Assembly: GCF_030253575.1 (NCBI RefSeq)
Contig: NC_080559.1
Location: 6,346,501 to 6,410,500 of the forward strand
Length of the DNA stretch: 64,000 nt
Direction: 5' to 3'
Origin: Rhododendron vialii
Lineage: Eukaryota; Streptophyta; Magnoliopsida; Ericales; Ericaceae
A model generated the notes under the pieces. It ran no database searches and was not told the DNA's origin. It was given only the letters and a program-made list of their open reading frames with translations. The translations under genes were made by a program, and so were the position numbers. This document shows, one piece after another, positions 1-12,800 of the stretch. The stretch's first letter is position 1. Each line of letters starts with the position of its first letter.

Positions 1-372
1 ACACAGATACACATTGTCAATAAGTTACAAACAGTATTCTGAGATGACCTCTTTATCATGAAAACAATATATCAGCAAAAGGAGTGTCATAGCAGCAGAC
101 TTATGTGCCAACCAAGAAAAGGAGTGCTCATTCTCCATTGCAACAAAGAGTGCGTGACTTGAATGTTAATGACACTTGGTGTTGTTGCACTTCTTTCATT
201 TTATTTAAAAAATAGCAGAGGAAAATCACAACAACCTAACCACATATTAGCGTTGTTCATTCCTGGGCTGTTTAACACCTTGACAACAAGGAGGAGGAAA
301 TATAGGTTACCCATTTCTGATAGTATAGACTATAGAGGTAGAGTAAGAGTAATACTTCAAAAGCAAGCATAC

Positions 373-3300
373 CCAGGAAGGTCTTTGGCTGAAGCAGCAG
401 ATGCAAGGAGAAGAGCCCCGATACATACGCTGGCTATACCCCAAGAAGCAATTTTCCTTCTCCTTAACTCATTATGCTCAGCTGCAAAATTCCCATGCAA
501 CCAGGTAAAAAGCAACCTATTAGCAGATTCCAGAAAATACAAGGATAATTTTTTGTGCTAGCTGCAACACATTGTCGGCATTTTTCATTTGAAAAATAGG
601 CCATACACTGAAACATAATATCCAACATTCACCCACAAAAATGATTTTCCGAAACCTCCGTGAGAATTTATCTTGGAAACGTATCACACCAACCAAATGT
701 TTTAGCAGAGCGCTGGTTAGAAAGAGGATATTTTCCTTCTTTTTCCCCACCTTTCCTCCTTGACTATCAATATGTTAAGAGATATGAGACTGTTACTGGC
801 GAGCCTCTGTATATTCATTAATCTGATAAGTGCTATGACATGAGTGAATTATATGCAAGATCTTATGCTGATCGAATATCTGTAAATGGAATCTTCCTTC
901 TTATATTCTTCTGAATTGAAGTCAAGAGAAGAACATTTGCATATTTAGAAGCTGTTTGTTTTATGATTGAAAAGGCCTTTGCTCCTCATTCCTACTACAC
1001 ACAACATGTTAACTTACATACAAATAGACCTCTTAACAAGCTATCCTCCATTATACTGAATTTCAACAAAAATCAGCTCTTTCTCCGTGAAGATTGCATG
1101 CATATGATACACGAGACAAAAATTGCAACCACATGATACCTATTACCTATTAAGATAACCACATGAATGCCTTTTGAAGCATTAGTCTAGTAGAGGAACA
1201 AGAGAATCAGACAAAGCTATACCATGAGCTGCTTTTTCTATAAGAGGATGTCCAACTAAGCTCCCCTCATTATCAAGTAAATGCTTGCAAGAGCCAACAG
1301 AATCCTTATTCTTTTCTCCCTCAGTCCCATGGATGCTGCTACTACAAGATATTGACTCGAAGTGAATTGAATCCTGAAGTGATGATGGAAACGGAACCTC
1401 CTCTGGCGGAACATATCTCAGTATCAAAATCGAAACTGCAACAGTGGTAAATGCTAGCAACGTGCCCACACTAACCTGTACAAATGAAGTGCGAAGCCCT
1501 CATCATCACATCAGGATTGTTGAATATAAATAAAATAAACAAGTGATCTTCCAACAAATAATCGCTGCTTCATAATCCTACAGTGATGTTAACTTACCAT
1601 CCCAGCTAATTGGTCAATATCCAATAAAAAAGCCAGGGCTGCAGCAGCGATGCCAGTCACCACTGTGCTTTTCACAGGAACTTTTGTGTGTTTATTGATA
1701 TCTGAAAAGAACGATGGCAACAATCCATCTCTAGCCATAGCCATTAGGATTCGTGGCTGAAAACAAAAACCAAATTCATAATACTAGGGTCACCAAATCT
1801 CTCACAAGGTGATATGTTACGAGAGTATTTCACCAAAAAAAGGTTTCCTAGAGAGTATTTGCAGCGAAAGTACTAACAGAAAATACAAACAACAGTCAGG
1901 ATCTGTATACGTTGAACCAGAGGGAGATACTCAAAAGTTACTGAATTGGAGATGAACAGTTTACAGCAAAATGTCTCTATGCATCTCTTAAACATCTAAG
2001 TCTATCACGGGCAGTGGATTTCACTATTTGGAGGAGATTATATATATTACAACTGAACCAACCCTGCACAAATCTCTGTGATACTATGGTACCTACAACT
2101 TTTGCAGATTACATATTTACAGAGAGGAGAGAGGATCATTGAAGGATCATGCATGCTCAGAATAAAATCTACGTGTGGGTTCAATGTCAACAACAGTGGT
2201 TGAGGGGAACAAATTTGAAGATTTCATATGTCCAAAGCCTCCTCTTGTTCCTGAAACTGGATTCCTCTCTCTCCTGGGATTCTACTGTAGCCTGACTACT
2301 CAATGCTACAGAAAGTGCTTCAAATCAAGATTTACATAATGAAAGGGTGATCATGTCCATGTATACATATAGCTATCTCTATAAGCATTAAAAGAGAGCA
2401 ATTTCTGCTGGTTCAGAAAATCAAACTTGATGTATTATTTAACAGTACTGTTGATAGGTGCGGAGATACACCTATTTACGCCCCTTAACTTAGGCTTGTT
2501 AGGTCCATTTAGTATGCTACTGAGAGTTTGATATCTATTAATTGCGTTTCAGGATCCGATGGATAACATTTAGAGCTAAAAATGCAAAATCATATTTTAT
2601 GCAAAGTCAATGCCGGTCCATTTCAGATTTATTTAAAATGAAGAAGTATATGAAGAAACATGGGCCAGCCAATACACCTTTGGGTTTGCATGTGAAAGAT
2701 GAGGGCCCAGTAGTTGGCAAGTTTGGTCCATCTTTTCTCATGGGTTATTCGGCACTTATAAAAGGCAACAAAGGTTTTGCTTCATGAGAACTTCTACTTC
2801 ACACAAGGCAGAATAACAGAGTCTCTCCAAGTAGTATGATTGTATAGAGTTTTAGGGTTCTTTATTCAACTTTTGATTGTGTGACTCTGATGGTTTATAG
2901 TTTCTATGAAAGTTTTTATTCTTTCAATATTCATACCGTATTTATATTCGTGACATTAAATACCGTCACACAATGGTTTTTAATGTTTTGAGATAGACTA
3001 TACGACGTGAGATGTGTCATGCTGTTGGTTAAATCCAGTGAGACAATCCGTGCCGTGTTGAGATAGCCTATACTGAGTACGAGTCTTGAGAATATTTTGG
3101 GGATTATCGATAGGAGTTGCTACCCTGTTGGTGGTCTAGTTAAAAATTGAATGAAACCCTGGACTTCGCCGCAATTATATTGCAAGGGGATGTTGAATCG
3201 AAACCCTAGTCCCTTCTCTCTCTTGTTTCAAAACCTTTTATCTGCTTTCGTAGAATAATCACTAGTTTAATCAAATCAATCACAAATCCAACTTTTATTT

Positions 3301-6300
3301 GTTGTTCAAATTAAATTAGAAATTAATTGAAAGTATTGTAACTTAGCTTTTTACACCCCGTGGACGATCCTGGACTTAACCACTATTCTTCGGAATAATA
3401 GTTAATTCCTTGTTTTACAAATTATATTTTTGGTACGAAAACGACAGATCAACTGTTTTCAAGTTTCGAGTTTCTTCAATGATTATAAAACAAAAGTCAA
3501 CCTGTGTACCTGAGGAAGTATCCCACCAATCAAACCTGAGCAAAGGGCAGTAAGTGCTCCAATTGTAATCACATATCTGCGATTAAATAAAGAATGTGAT
3601 CACGAAACAATTTTTAACTGAAATCCACATGAATGACAGAAGACTTGAGAACCACTAACTCCCAGTAAATTACAATGCTTACGCTGCCCATTCCATCCCA
3701 TAGTGAGCAAAAGCCGAGGAGATAGGAGTGTCGGGATCAAGTGCATAGTACGGAACAAGGCCAACAATAACAGCAGAGACAAGCATATACAAGATGCAAC
3801 ATAAAGACAATGCAATCCCTATACCGATTGGCAAATCCCGCTGAGGATTCTTGACCTGTAAATGTTGTAGAAGTATCATCTCAAGGTTATGGACATTAAA
3901 AAAGAAAAAAAGAGAGGAAAAGTTAATGGTTCAACGCGAGTGTGTTCAAAGCTGAATTTGAATACATATATTATTTCAATCATAAAGGACCCATATGAGA
4001 ACAAAAAAGATAAACTTCACCCCAGAAACCCAGATTGGGCAACCATGTCTTCGCTCATTTCGGAATTTAGTAGATAGCAATTTTCATTTCCTTGGGTTTC
4101 ATCTCCTAACAAAGCGTATGAAATCCATTAACCATTCAATTTATACCTCCTCGGCTGTGCTGGTAACTGAATCAAAACCAACATATGAATAGAAGAGTGT
4201 TGCAGACCCAGCAAATACTCCATTTACTCCAAATGGAAAATACCTACAAAATTATCAAGGACGCATAAGCCCTACCACTCTATACGCAACCATGATATAA
4301 GGCAGATACTGGAAGCACATATTACCCATTGGGAAGCTCATATCCAACCCATCCAGTCATGAAACCAACATAAAGTCCAGCTATTACGATAAAGACCATG
4401 ACTGCAACGTTTACAGTCGTGACAATTGTTTGCACCATTGAACTCTGCAAATGGGTGTTTTATCAAAGGCAATTAGATAGCTTAAAAGGACTATGTATAT
4501 TCAAACGCAAAGAAAAACACAACAAGATTTACAAGAGAAACAGAATCATATTATAAATACCTCCTTGATCCCTAGGCACAGAAGCAATGCTACTACGCAA
4601 ACTAAAATTGCTGCGCATGGATCAACCACAACCCCGTAGATGGTGTGCCGAGCTACAATAGTGGGCAACTTATCCGCACCTCCAAAAAATAAAACCTGCA
4701 AAAAACCAAAGAACTTCAACAGGGTTGCTTGAATAGAGCAGTCTCCTGTGAAACTATAATCAAAGCCTAAATACCAAATATGAAACAAGTTGAAGCAAAA
4801 CCACATATGGACCTATACATCAAACGCCAAGCTGATCAAGAGATTCATCCCTGCATTACTTATTGCAACACAATACGTTACCTTAACAGCTCCCTGTCTG
4901 TGTAGAAGATTTTCGATATATTTATTTTTAAGAGATCGCACATGGAAAATCATATTACAATTTCTGAAAGATCTATATCAATCATAGTACCAAAATAACA
5001 GGACAAAAACAAGGCAAAAGCAAGTAAAAGAAAATGTGAAGAAAATCTACTGCACCAAATTTGGGGATACGCCTCGAGCAACAGCTGCGCTACCAAGTGT
5101 ATATTCAAGTATCAGAGCCCAACCAATCAACCAAGCTACACTGATAGAAACCACAATAAGTTGAGTCATTGGCTGTAGACGTATCAGAAATAATCACCTC
5201 AATCATAAACGTGTAAAAATAAAGTCATCTTCCATTGGTGGCTCATATAGGTGATTTTCACACAGAGTACAGCAGGCAGTATGAAATTTAATCAAATTAC
5301 AGCGTAAAGATAACGGAGAAAAATAGATTTCTTGGTTACCCTTCTCCAACACATATGTAAGTGTAATGATAGGCACTCCCAGCAGAAGGACAACGACATG
5401 CGAGCTCCGCATAACAAAATGCAGAAAGTGCAGCTGCAATTCCACCTATTAGGAACGAGATAACGAGACCAGGGCCTGTCTGCTGTCTAGCAACTGTCCC
5501 TACCAATATATAGACTCCAGCTCCTATGGTCGATCCAACTCCTGATCAATTGGAGCATAAGTTCAACCCACACCTTAATAGAGAAGAAATGGAAGCAAAC
5601 TCCAATGTGGGGGAATGTATAGAATAGAGTAACTTATGCATAATGAAATAAGAATGCCCAAAAACATTGGAAGCATAAAATGGAACTAGTATCGAGTTTC
5701 GAAGCATCTGTCCCCATGTCTTTATCTGGAAACAGGAGCTTTGGATATACAATTGCAACCAACTTATAATATAATTCTTAAACGTTTAAGATCCTTAATA
5801 TCATACAACGCTCTTTTTCTTTCTGCTATTCTTTTTTTTTTTATCCGGTAAGTATGAGTTCAGATCCCACACATGGAGACTAAGTAATAGTCGAGAGTTG
5901 TAACGAAAGCACCGACAAAGGAAGAAAATATGGAAGTCCTAAATTTAATCAGCTATTTTGCACAAGTAATACAAAGATTACCTCAATCTTAAATTATTTC
6001 CCCTCTGTGGAACATTCATAAATGCTTGCCCCAATGCAAGTAATGTCCTTTTGCAAAAAGTTAACAAATACACACAAGTCAAATCTGATGAACTATCAAC
6101 AAAAACTGATCCAAGTAGATGTCCATCGTAATCAGAGATCATCCCTCTTTAGCAAATGGTTGGACTATGGAACATATCTCTATTACGTCGGCATGCTATA
6201 TTTGTAATCCCTACCGAGGTGTTTGGTTCAATGGAATGATTTGGGGAGAAATCTAATGGACATTCCTCGCCTTCCCAATTGGCTAACAACTTATTTAACT

Positions 6301-7276
6301 TGGTGAAAGTTGATTCTGTTTGTAATGTAAATTATGGTCATTTTAAGTGAACCAAATGCCTGAATAGATATTCCAATAGAGTGGCCACCCATTCCAGCAT
6401 ATTCCAGCTAACCAAACACTACCTCAGAGCATCTCCAATGGCATGCTATATGGGGTACTATAGCTATATTATCGGTGTTCTAAAAGTCGCTAGGCGCTAT
6501 CGAATCCCACCTAGCGTAGAGGCCGACTAGTCACGCAACTAGCCCCCTAGGCGTCCGACTAGTCGACACCTTTGCTGATTTTTATCTAGGCGTTGGACCC
6601 CCGCCTAGACCGATGTTTAGAATGGAGTACATTATAGGCTTATAGCATGAAGTTCTAAATTCCCTTCTCCAAAGGTGAGGTAAACCACATGCTATCTTTA
6701 CCTTTGGCTATATGTCAGTGCCAAATATAGCACAAGATATAGCCATGGCTGTAATTTAGCATGCTCATTTTTGGTAGTACTAATATTGGCACCATTCATT
6801 GCTGTATTATAACAATAGGCAATAGTTATCCTTATAGCATGCCAACCATCGGAGATGCTTTTAGTGGTCCGAGGACTAAAAGAATAGAATAAGGAAACGC
6901 ATGACAAGAGAGATTGTAAAATACTTCTCTTGACCAATTCTTAGATTGGTTTGAGCTTTTCCTTTTGCAGTGAAGTGTATAGGGCCTTTTTGTCGTGTGC
7001 CTTTTTTTGTGCACGGCCGGCGTTCCCTTAATGTCTACTTTTCACTCATCAAAAAAAGAAATTAATACACAAAGGTGTATAACTATTATCAGGAACAATT
7101 ACAAAAAACCCTACGAGAAGAAGAAAAATAGCAGAAAATAGAATTTTACCAATTGCAACAAGATCAACAGCAGACAGTCTCTTTGCCAATTGCTGACCTC
7201 CACACCTTGTACCAGCTGAATCAACCCTCTTTCTTCTCATCAAACACCCAAATCCCCACAAACCCTCCTTTGCCAT
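373..7276 (-). CDS. Cationic amino acid transporter, CAT2/3/4-like (3' end beyond window)
   Basis: Polytopic membrane transporter of the APC superfamily, predicted to move arginine, lysine and similar amino acids; plant CAT2-4 relatives sit mainly in the tonoplast. Coding exons read 7276-7150, 5541-5340, 5140-5056, 4695-4561, 4444-4326, 4243-4147, 3855-3683, 3576-3510, 1756-1598, 1475-1223 and 481-373. All junctions are GT..AG and phases agree, giving about 508 residues before the gene leaves the window. The start is chosen because [20 protein letters not shown] matches the family N-terminus just before [19 protein letters not shown], the substrate-binding GSTIGAG loop of TM1. Further family landmarks are [26 protein letters not shown] and [12 protein letters not shown] hydrophilic insert ([11 protein letters not shown] and neighbours) precedes the next membrane segments, as in plant CATs. 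About 100-150 C-terminal residues should lie to the left. Introns carry a solo LTR and a MITE. Family assignment is firm; the exact paralogue is not. Confidence 0.92.
2452..3451 (+). mobile_element. Solo LTR, 1.0 kb, TGATAGGTGC family
   Basis: The block starts TGATAGGTGCGGAGATACAC and ends ACGACAGATCA, that is TG..CA. It is flanked by identical 5-bp repeats ACTGT at 2447-2451 and 3452-3456. No internal retrotransposon domain is present, so this is a solo LTR left by LTR-LTR recombination. It lies in the CAT intron between the exons at 1598-1756 and 3510-3576, close to an exon but not disturbing the splice sites. The sequence at 32998-34392 looks like a related LTR in the opposite orientation. 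Terminal repeats and TSD are seen directly; superfamily (probably Ty3-gypsy) is inferred. Confidence 0.85.
6426..6863. mobile_element. MITE with AGCATCTCCAATGG-type inverted ends
   Basis: The left end AGCATCTCCAATGG..GCATGCTATA recurs as an imperfect reverse complement at the right end (TATAGCATGCC..CATCGGAGATGCTT). It lies in the first CAT intron. It encloses a GCCTAGGCG-rich piece at about 6480-6615 that resembles a common dispersed plant repeat. No clear TSD was found, so superfamily is uncertain. Confidence 0.6.
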
Positions 7277-9821
7277 TTCAACAAAAATGACCTCTAATAT
7301 TCCTTTTACCTTTTTCCAGTCATCGGGATTTATTCATACCCAGAACCAAAAGCTCTGTGCTTGTGAATTGATCTGTTCCTAACGTACCCAAAAGGATATT
7401 TTGAGAAGAAGGAAGTGGACAAAGGAAACCAGAGAAATCTTTTTCATTTTTTATGTTATTGCATTCCATCAAAGAGAGCCAAGAAAACCTGTTTGAATGT
7501 GCCCGTGATTGTGGGAAAGAGAGTGGAAACGTGGGAAATGGCATTTTGCAGAAGGGTTGCCCGCTCTGCCCGGAAAACTGAATCCTTGTCGTACACATAT
7601 CTAGGGGTGTTTGTAGCGGTGTCCGTGGTCCGGATTGGTCCCACGGTTTCATAAGAATTCAATAACCAAAAAAAAAAAAAAAAAACCAGAAATCATTTCT
7701 ACCGGTTCTAAACAAAAGTAAAAACCGTAGCCTAGCCAAGCTTTTTATTTTTTAAATATTTATTTCTTATTTTATGAGGAAGAATATTTTTGTCAAAAAA
7801 AAAAAATAATAAATCATTCTCTCACAATACATCGCATTTAAGGGTAGTGATAATACTAAAATCGTTTTTTGTGGTGCCAAAACTCTAGTGCATATAAGTC
7901 TTGTACATTGCAAATGGTACAAGCCTTTTGTGCGCTAGAGTTTTAGCACCAACAAAAATGGTTTTGGCACCAACAAAAATGATTTTGGCATTATCATTTC
8001 TCACATTTAATTCAATAAATACTTATTTTTGTTAGCGGATGCGCTATACCGGTTCAATTTCGGTTATACCCTATTGGCTATTAGCATCCGAATATTTCCA
8101 TAAAATAAGAAATAGGAAAAAATAATCGCATAATTGTTCATAAAAATAGCTCGCAATTTCATTAACACTCCAAGGCTTCAGCCAAAAATAGTACTCCACT
8201 ACCAAATATTTCATTTACTGCTAACCGCCATTAAAATGACACACCCAAAAAGATTACATAAGCCAACAGAATAGGTAAAGTAGACATAGAAATAGTATGA
8301 AACAAAAGGGTTATTGAATAAATGGGACAGGGATGGAATATAATGGACCTAAGCTTCCAATTTGCAACACGAGCTTGTCGGTTTGGGATATTGGATTTTC
8401 TCACTGTCCACGGTTTTCAATAAATTTTCTTTCGATCGTTATTCGCATTTCTCTCTCTATCTCTCTCCACTCAAAATCCAAAATCTAAATACCAAAATGA
8501 ACAAGCAATTCTGTCCACACAGACTTTTTTTGCATAGATCGTGCACCGATCGCAATGTGAGGCCACTGCGGGTCTTCTAAAAAACAATCTGAATCGTTCA
8601 TTAAATTTAAAATATTTTTCAAGTGCAACCGCCAAAAATAAGCTCAATCCAATAACTGTAAGTGCTCGATCCAATTTTCTAAAGTTTGATTTTGATTTTA
8701 GACTCCTAAAATATGTGTGGATAACATGACTGTTAGCACCCCTTGGGCATTTTTGCAGATAAAAAAAAAAAAAAATACACGGCTGTTAGCACTAATGTAA
8801 AAGCTTCACATGTTCGACCATATCCGATGTACCAGGACCTTTTATTATTTTGGGCACAGGTGAGACTTTTTTTTATAATACTCTGATAATTTTATTTTCT
8901 TTTTCTTTCTAACCAAACCTATTAAACTGGGCCTTCACGAGGTCTTTTTTAACAAGAAGCCAAGGAAATTTAATTATCTCATAATTTTATTTCCTTTTTC
9001 TTTCTAACCAAACCAACCAAACGGGGCCTCAAAACCTTTGAGAACATGAAAACTAAAACAAAAGACAGTTTTTCGGGGACCCGAGATGCTGCCGAGCGGG
9101 TGTAGAGCACCCGATCCGGCAGTTCATCTCGGCACCCAATGCTCGATTAAGATTCGAGCCATCAATTGCCGAGATGCGACCGCTTTGCAGGGAAAACTGC
9201 AAAACTGCACGCTCTAAAGTTGTTTTAGATCAAGTCTCCAACGCAATCCTCACTAGGATCCCGCTTATTCGCCAAACAACTCGTCCAAGTTAAGAATAAT
9301 TATGCATTTAAAGCGAAAATGCAAGCACCAAACACAAAAATACACGAGACCGAAATGGATTCTCTCACATTTTCATTACATCAAAACCCTTCAGTCGTCC
9401 TATATACCAAGTGACAAAATGAGAAAATGAACCGATCCTTCTTTTCTCACGAGTTTACGCTTCAAGGTACACAAACGGAAGTGCAACCGGTTATGTTTTG
9501 GGTGTACAAACATTTACGATATCAAAACCATCTTACAAATTGTGCTATGAAAATTGTTACAATTGTTGGTGATAAGGTCCCCAGTACCTGCCCCTTTATG
9601 CATCACTGGTGAGTATTGAAGTCATAAGATTGGAGTATGCCCGCAAAATTTGAGGATTTCGAGCTAATTTTGCAGGATGTATGAGCACAACCCAAAGCAA
9701 ATGCCTCAAGATTGAGGCTAAGACGGCGACATTAAAATGCAACCTGTCGGACTATAATAGTCAGTCACGCTTATTTTTGTGATCCGCATACAGCAGTTTT
9801 CGGTGAACTGTGGCACTTGCA
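7277..9821. other. Intergenic region between CAT 5' end and DUF1350 3' end
   Basis: Holds the promoter and 5' leader of the CAT gene (transcribed leftward) and the 3' region of the DUF1350 gene. No convincing coding sequence: the longest frames at 7320-7662 overlap on both strands and lack family features. It contains a hairpin MITE at 7847-8000, a one-ended TAGGGGTGTTTG hAT-like fragment from about 7603, and a partial direct repeat (8885-8935 and 8981-9027, sharing TTTCTTTTTCTTTCTAACC) linked to CCAAACGGGGCC, which resembles a transposon terminus. Confidence 0.6.
7847..8000. mobile_element. Small hairpin MITE
   Basis: The left half GTGATAATACTAAAATC..GTGGTGCCAAAACTCTAG..CTTGTAC folds back on the right half GTACAAG..CTAGAGTTTTAGCACC..GATTTTGGCATTATCA. 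A 21-bp unit containing GCACCAACAAAAATG is duplicated in the right arm. No coding capacity. Ends are approximate. Confidence 0.6.
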
Positions 9822-12800
9822 TTATTTCTCTTCAAGACAACTAAACCAGTTGGAGATGGTTCTGGAAAGGACTCTAATGTCGTTCACTGAAAGAGTCTTG
9901 AGCCTTTGAGCAATAGCATCAGCTGGAGTGTACAAGTAGCCCGGTTGCCATCTTGGTTCCTGGTCATGCAGAACGGAAGGCCAACCACACAGAAAACATA
10001 CAAAATGTGAAGATTGCAATTGGTAGGGATGGATGACCATAATCAACTAAATGGCACAACAGAAAAAAGGAGGAAGAAGAAGTTTCATATGGCAAAAATG
10101 CTCTATATCAGGCGCCCACTTGATAAAAAAAAGATTTTGCAGCTGTGTAGTCATACCGCAAAACCGGCCAAACTTTGCAAGCTCATCCTGGCCATATACT
10201 GAACTCTAATTTCGCGTGGTTGAACCGTTGAAGCTATTTGAGTACACTATCTAACCCATGTGGTTTGGCTCCAATACTTTTGTACATTTTGAGACATGGC
10301 CATTTTACCCTCTAAAGGTCGGAAAACAAGTAATTTTAGTAAAATGGTTGCATCTCCCTTGTCATAGATCGGATCGAGAACCATTTTAATTGTTGAAAAG
10401 CATTTCAAAGTAGTAAAAGACGGCGTAAACCAATCTTAAAAATAAATAAGCTTGGCCAATTGAAAGTGAGTTGCAAGCAGACTATTTTGGAGGTCACCAA
10501 GACAAACATTTTTCTGGGACCAAAATTTTAGTCTAGAAAAAATTTCGAAAATATTCAAACACATAAACCTAGTTCCAAGGTATTCCAGAGATCTTCAACC
10601 AATCCAAATTCTTGAACATTTATGGAGCCAAATTGAGATGTCTACAGAATGCAAGCGAAGCAGACTAAATTTCTAAATTTCCTTCAGATGCAATGGTTGG
10701 CAACATAAAGAATGTGTGTGGTTAATGTTTATCTATGGTTTTGGCTTAGAGATGGGATGTTGATTTCAAACTCGCACATTGTACATCAACACCACGAGGC
10801 TTCAATGTAAACATACAATGATAACGATCAAAAAATTACCTGTATGCAAGGTGTGACATGATTCCCCGTCAGTAAAACCTTCTCTAGTGTTCCACCCATA
10901 GACTCCACACGAGGCTTCAATGCCTCTTCAAGGCGATCTGTCTCATCAATTGCATCAAAATTGAACTTCACCTAAGAAATAACAACAAATGTATCACCAA
11001 AACAGAAATTGAAGGCATCTTATGGATAAAAAAACATAAATGATTCGGTATGAGAAATACCAGTAGAGTATGCTTCACATTGTATGATTTCTTAAAACAA
11101 TCAAGATTCTCTGAAGGTGGTGGCTTGAACTCTGATATGCCTTGTGCGACCTAGGAGAAGAAATATCAACTTTAATAGCATATCCAGGGGAGTTGCCATA
11201 CTTTCACCAGTTTAAGACTTGAAGATCGAGGAAAGTGCTAATTTCTCATGCTTCACCCATCCTTAGAAAAAGCAATCGTGCTCATCTCTTAGTTCCCTAG
11301 ACAAACAGATTTCCTCTGGTCAAATTCTAACTTATCCGTTGACCAAATTGTTTATGTGTTCACATCTCAATAATACGCTAGAAGCAATGAATTCTGCTTA
11401 TATTACAGTTTCCTGGTGAATCATTTAGGCAGCACCAATTACCTGATTCAGTACCGAGGGCAACTGATCGACAAAATTGGTTAGGGAAACCAAAGCTTCC
11501 TGATCATAATCTGGTATCCTTGTAGCCAAATCAAGTAGCGCCTTCCATGCATCTCCTATATTTGCATCAATAATAAGTTCGAGTAATTGAAAAGTGTGAA
11601 GAAATGCTGATATGCCAGGCCTTGATTTATTACAAGAAGGCTTATTATTTTACCATCTCCTGGTGCATTCACACAAAACTTGAACAAATAAAAATTGTTG
11701 AAGATATAAATAAAACAGTTATCACTCTCTAAGACAGATGAATAGAGAATGCAATCTACCTGAGGCATTCCTAGCCAGGGAGTACATTGGAGATGCTTCC
11801 ACAACAGGTACCATTTGACTGACTAGAGGACCTAGCTGCATAATAGAAAAGGACGGACTTTAGAATGTACAACAGAAATCGCCAACATGATAAGAGTTGT
11901 GCAAGTAGCTATCCCACATGAACCGCATTAACTCTAGTTAGTTGTTCCATGTTGATATACATCTCCTACAATCATTGGTTTGCTTGAAGCCCATTTTGTA
12001 CCCAAAATGACTTGATGCCTCGGTCAAGCAGATTTTACAGCCTTTCATACAAGCAGAAGAGGCAGTTTCCTTCTCGGTTATAGTCACCAACTCCTATTAC
12101 TTGTCACCTTATCGAGGCTAGTACTTTATGCACTATTGTTTACCTCAAAGGTGGTGGTTAGAGCATAACATGCTTCGTCTCTCATGCTTCATTATGGAAT
12201 TGAGTCATTCACTAAAACAGGATGTCACACAAAACTAGAAATTTGGAGCAAAAAGATTTAAGACAAGTAGGACCAAAACTGAATATTCAAAATGTGATTT
12301 AAGATAATCACCTGCTCAAAATAAGGGACTGCCTCAGTTGCTGGCCTGTTGTTGTACGATATTATTGCATTGGCCTTCCACAAGTAATAAAGAAATAAGT
12401 TGTCATATTAGAGGGCATTTAAAATGCATATTCTGCCTCAATAACTGAGTCACAACTAGTATGTTACCCGTGCCAGGCACAGGTTTTGCTTAAAAGTTAT
12501 TACGTTTCATGCAAATTCATTTCATAATGTGTAGGCTTTTTATTTTCCCAAATCACTTTAGAATGTGATGTCAAATACTCTTTCATTGCCCGTTTATAAC
12601 TGGAAGCTCTATACTACAACAACATCTATACATGTAGGAACATTTCAAACAACATAATAGTATCTTCCTCCATATAAATAGCATAATTTTACTGAAATTC
12701 AGGCTTCATACGTTTAGCTCTCCATCAAGATGTGAAATATGTAGGAACAAAAAGGGCAACTTAATGAATAGTGTTTTTGCCAGAATACAAAAGGACAAAA

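Noticed and set aside
163-561. 132-codon plus-strand frame
   Set aside because: It overlaps a CAT exon on the other strand whose splice sites and family match are clear; the plus frame has no recognisable features.
5141-5172. Longer exon starting [11 protein letters not shown] in the CAT gene
   Set aside because: Using that acceptor introduces an in-frame stop; the acceptor ending ATCAG at 5141 restores [10 protein letters not shown] and the correct phase.
5203-5445. Alternative minus-strand start [12 protein letters not shown] in the CAT gene
   Set aside because: It is an out-of-frame reading of the CAT second coding exon; the frame giving [15 protein letters not shown] fits both neighbouring exons.
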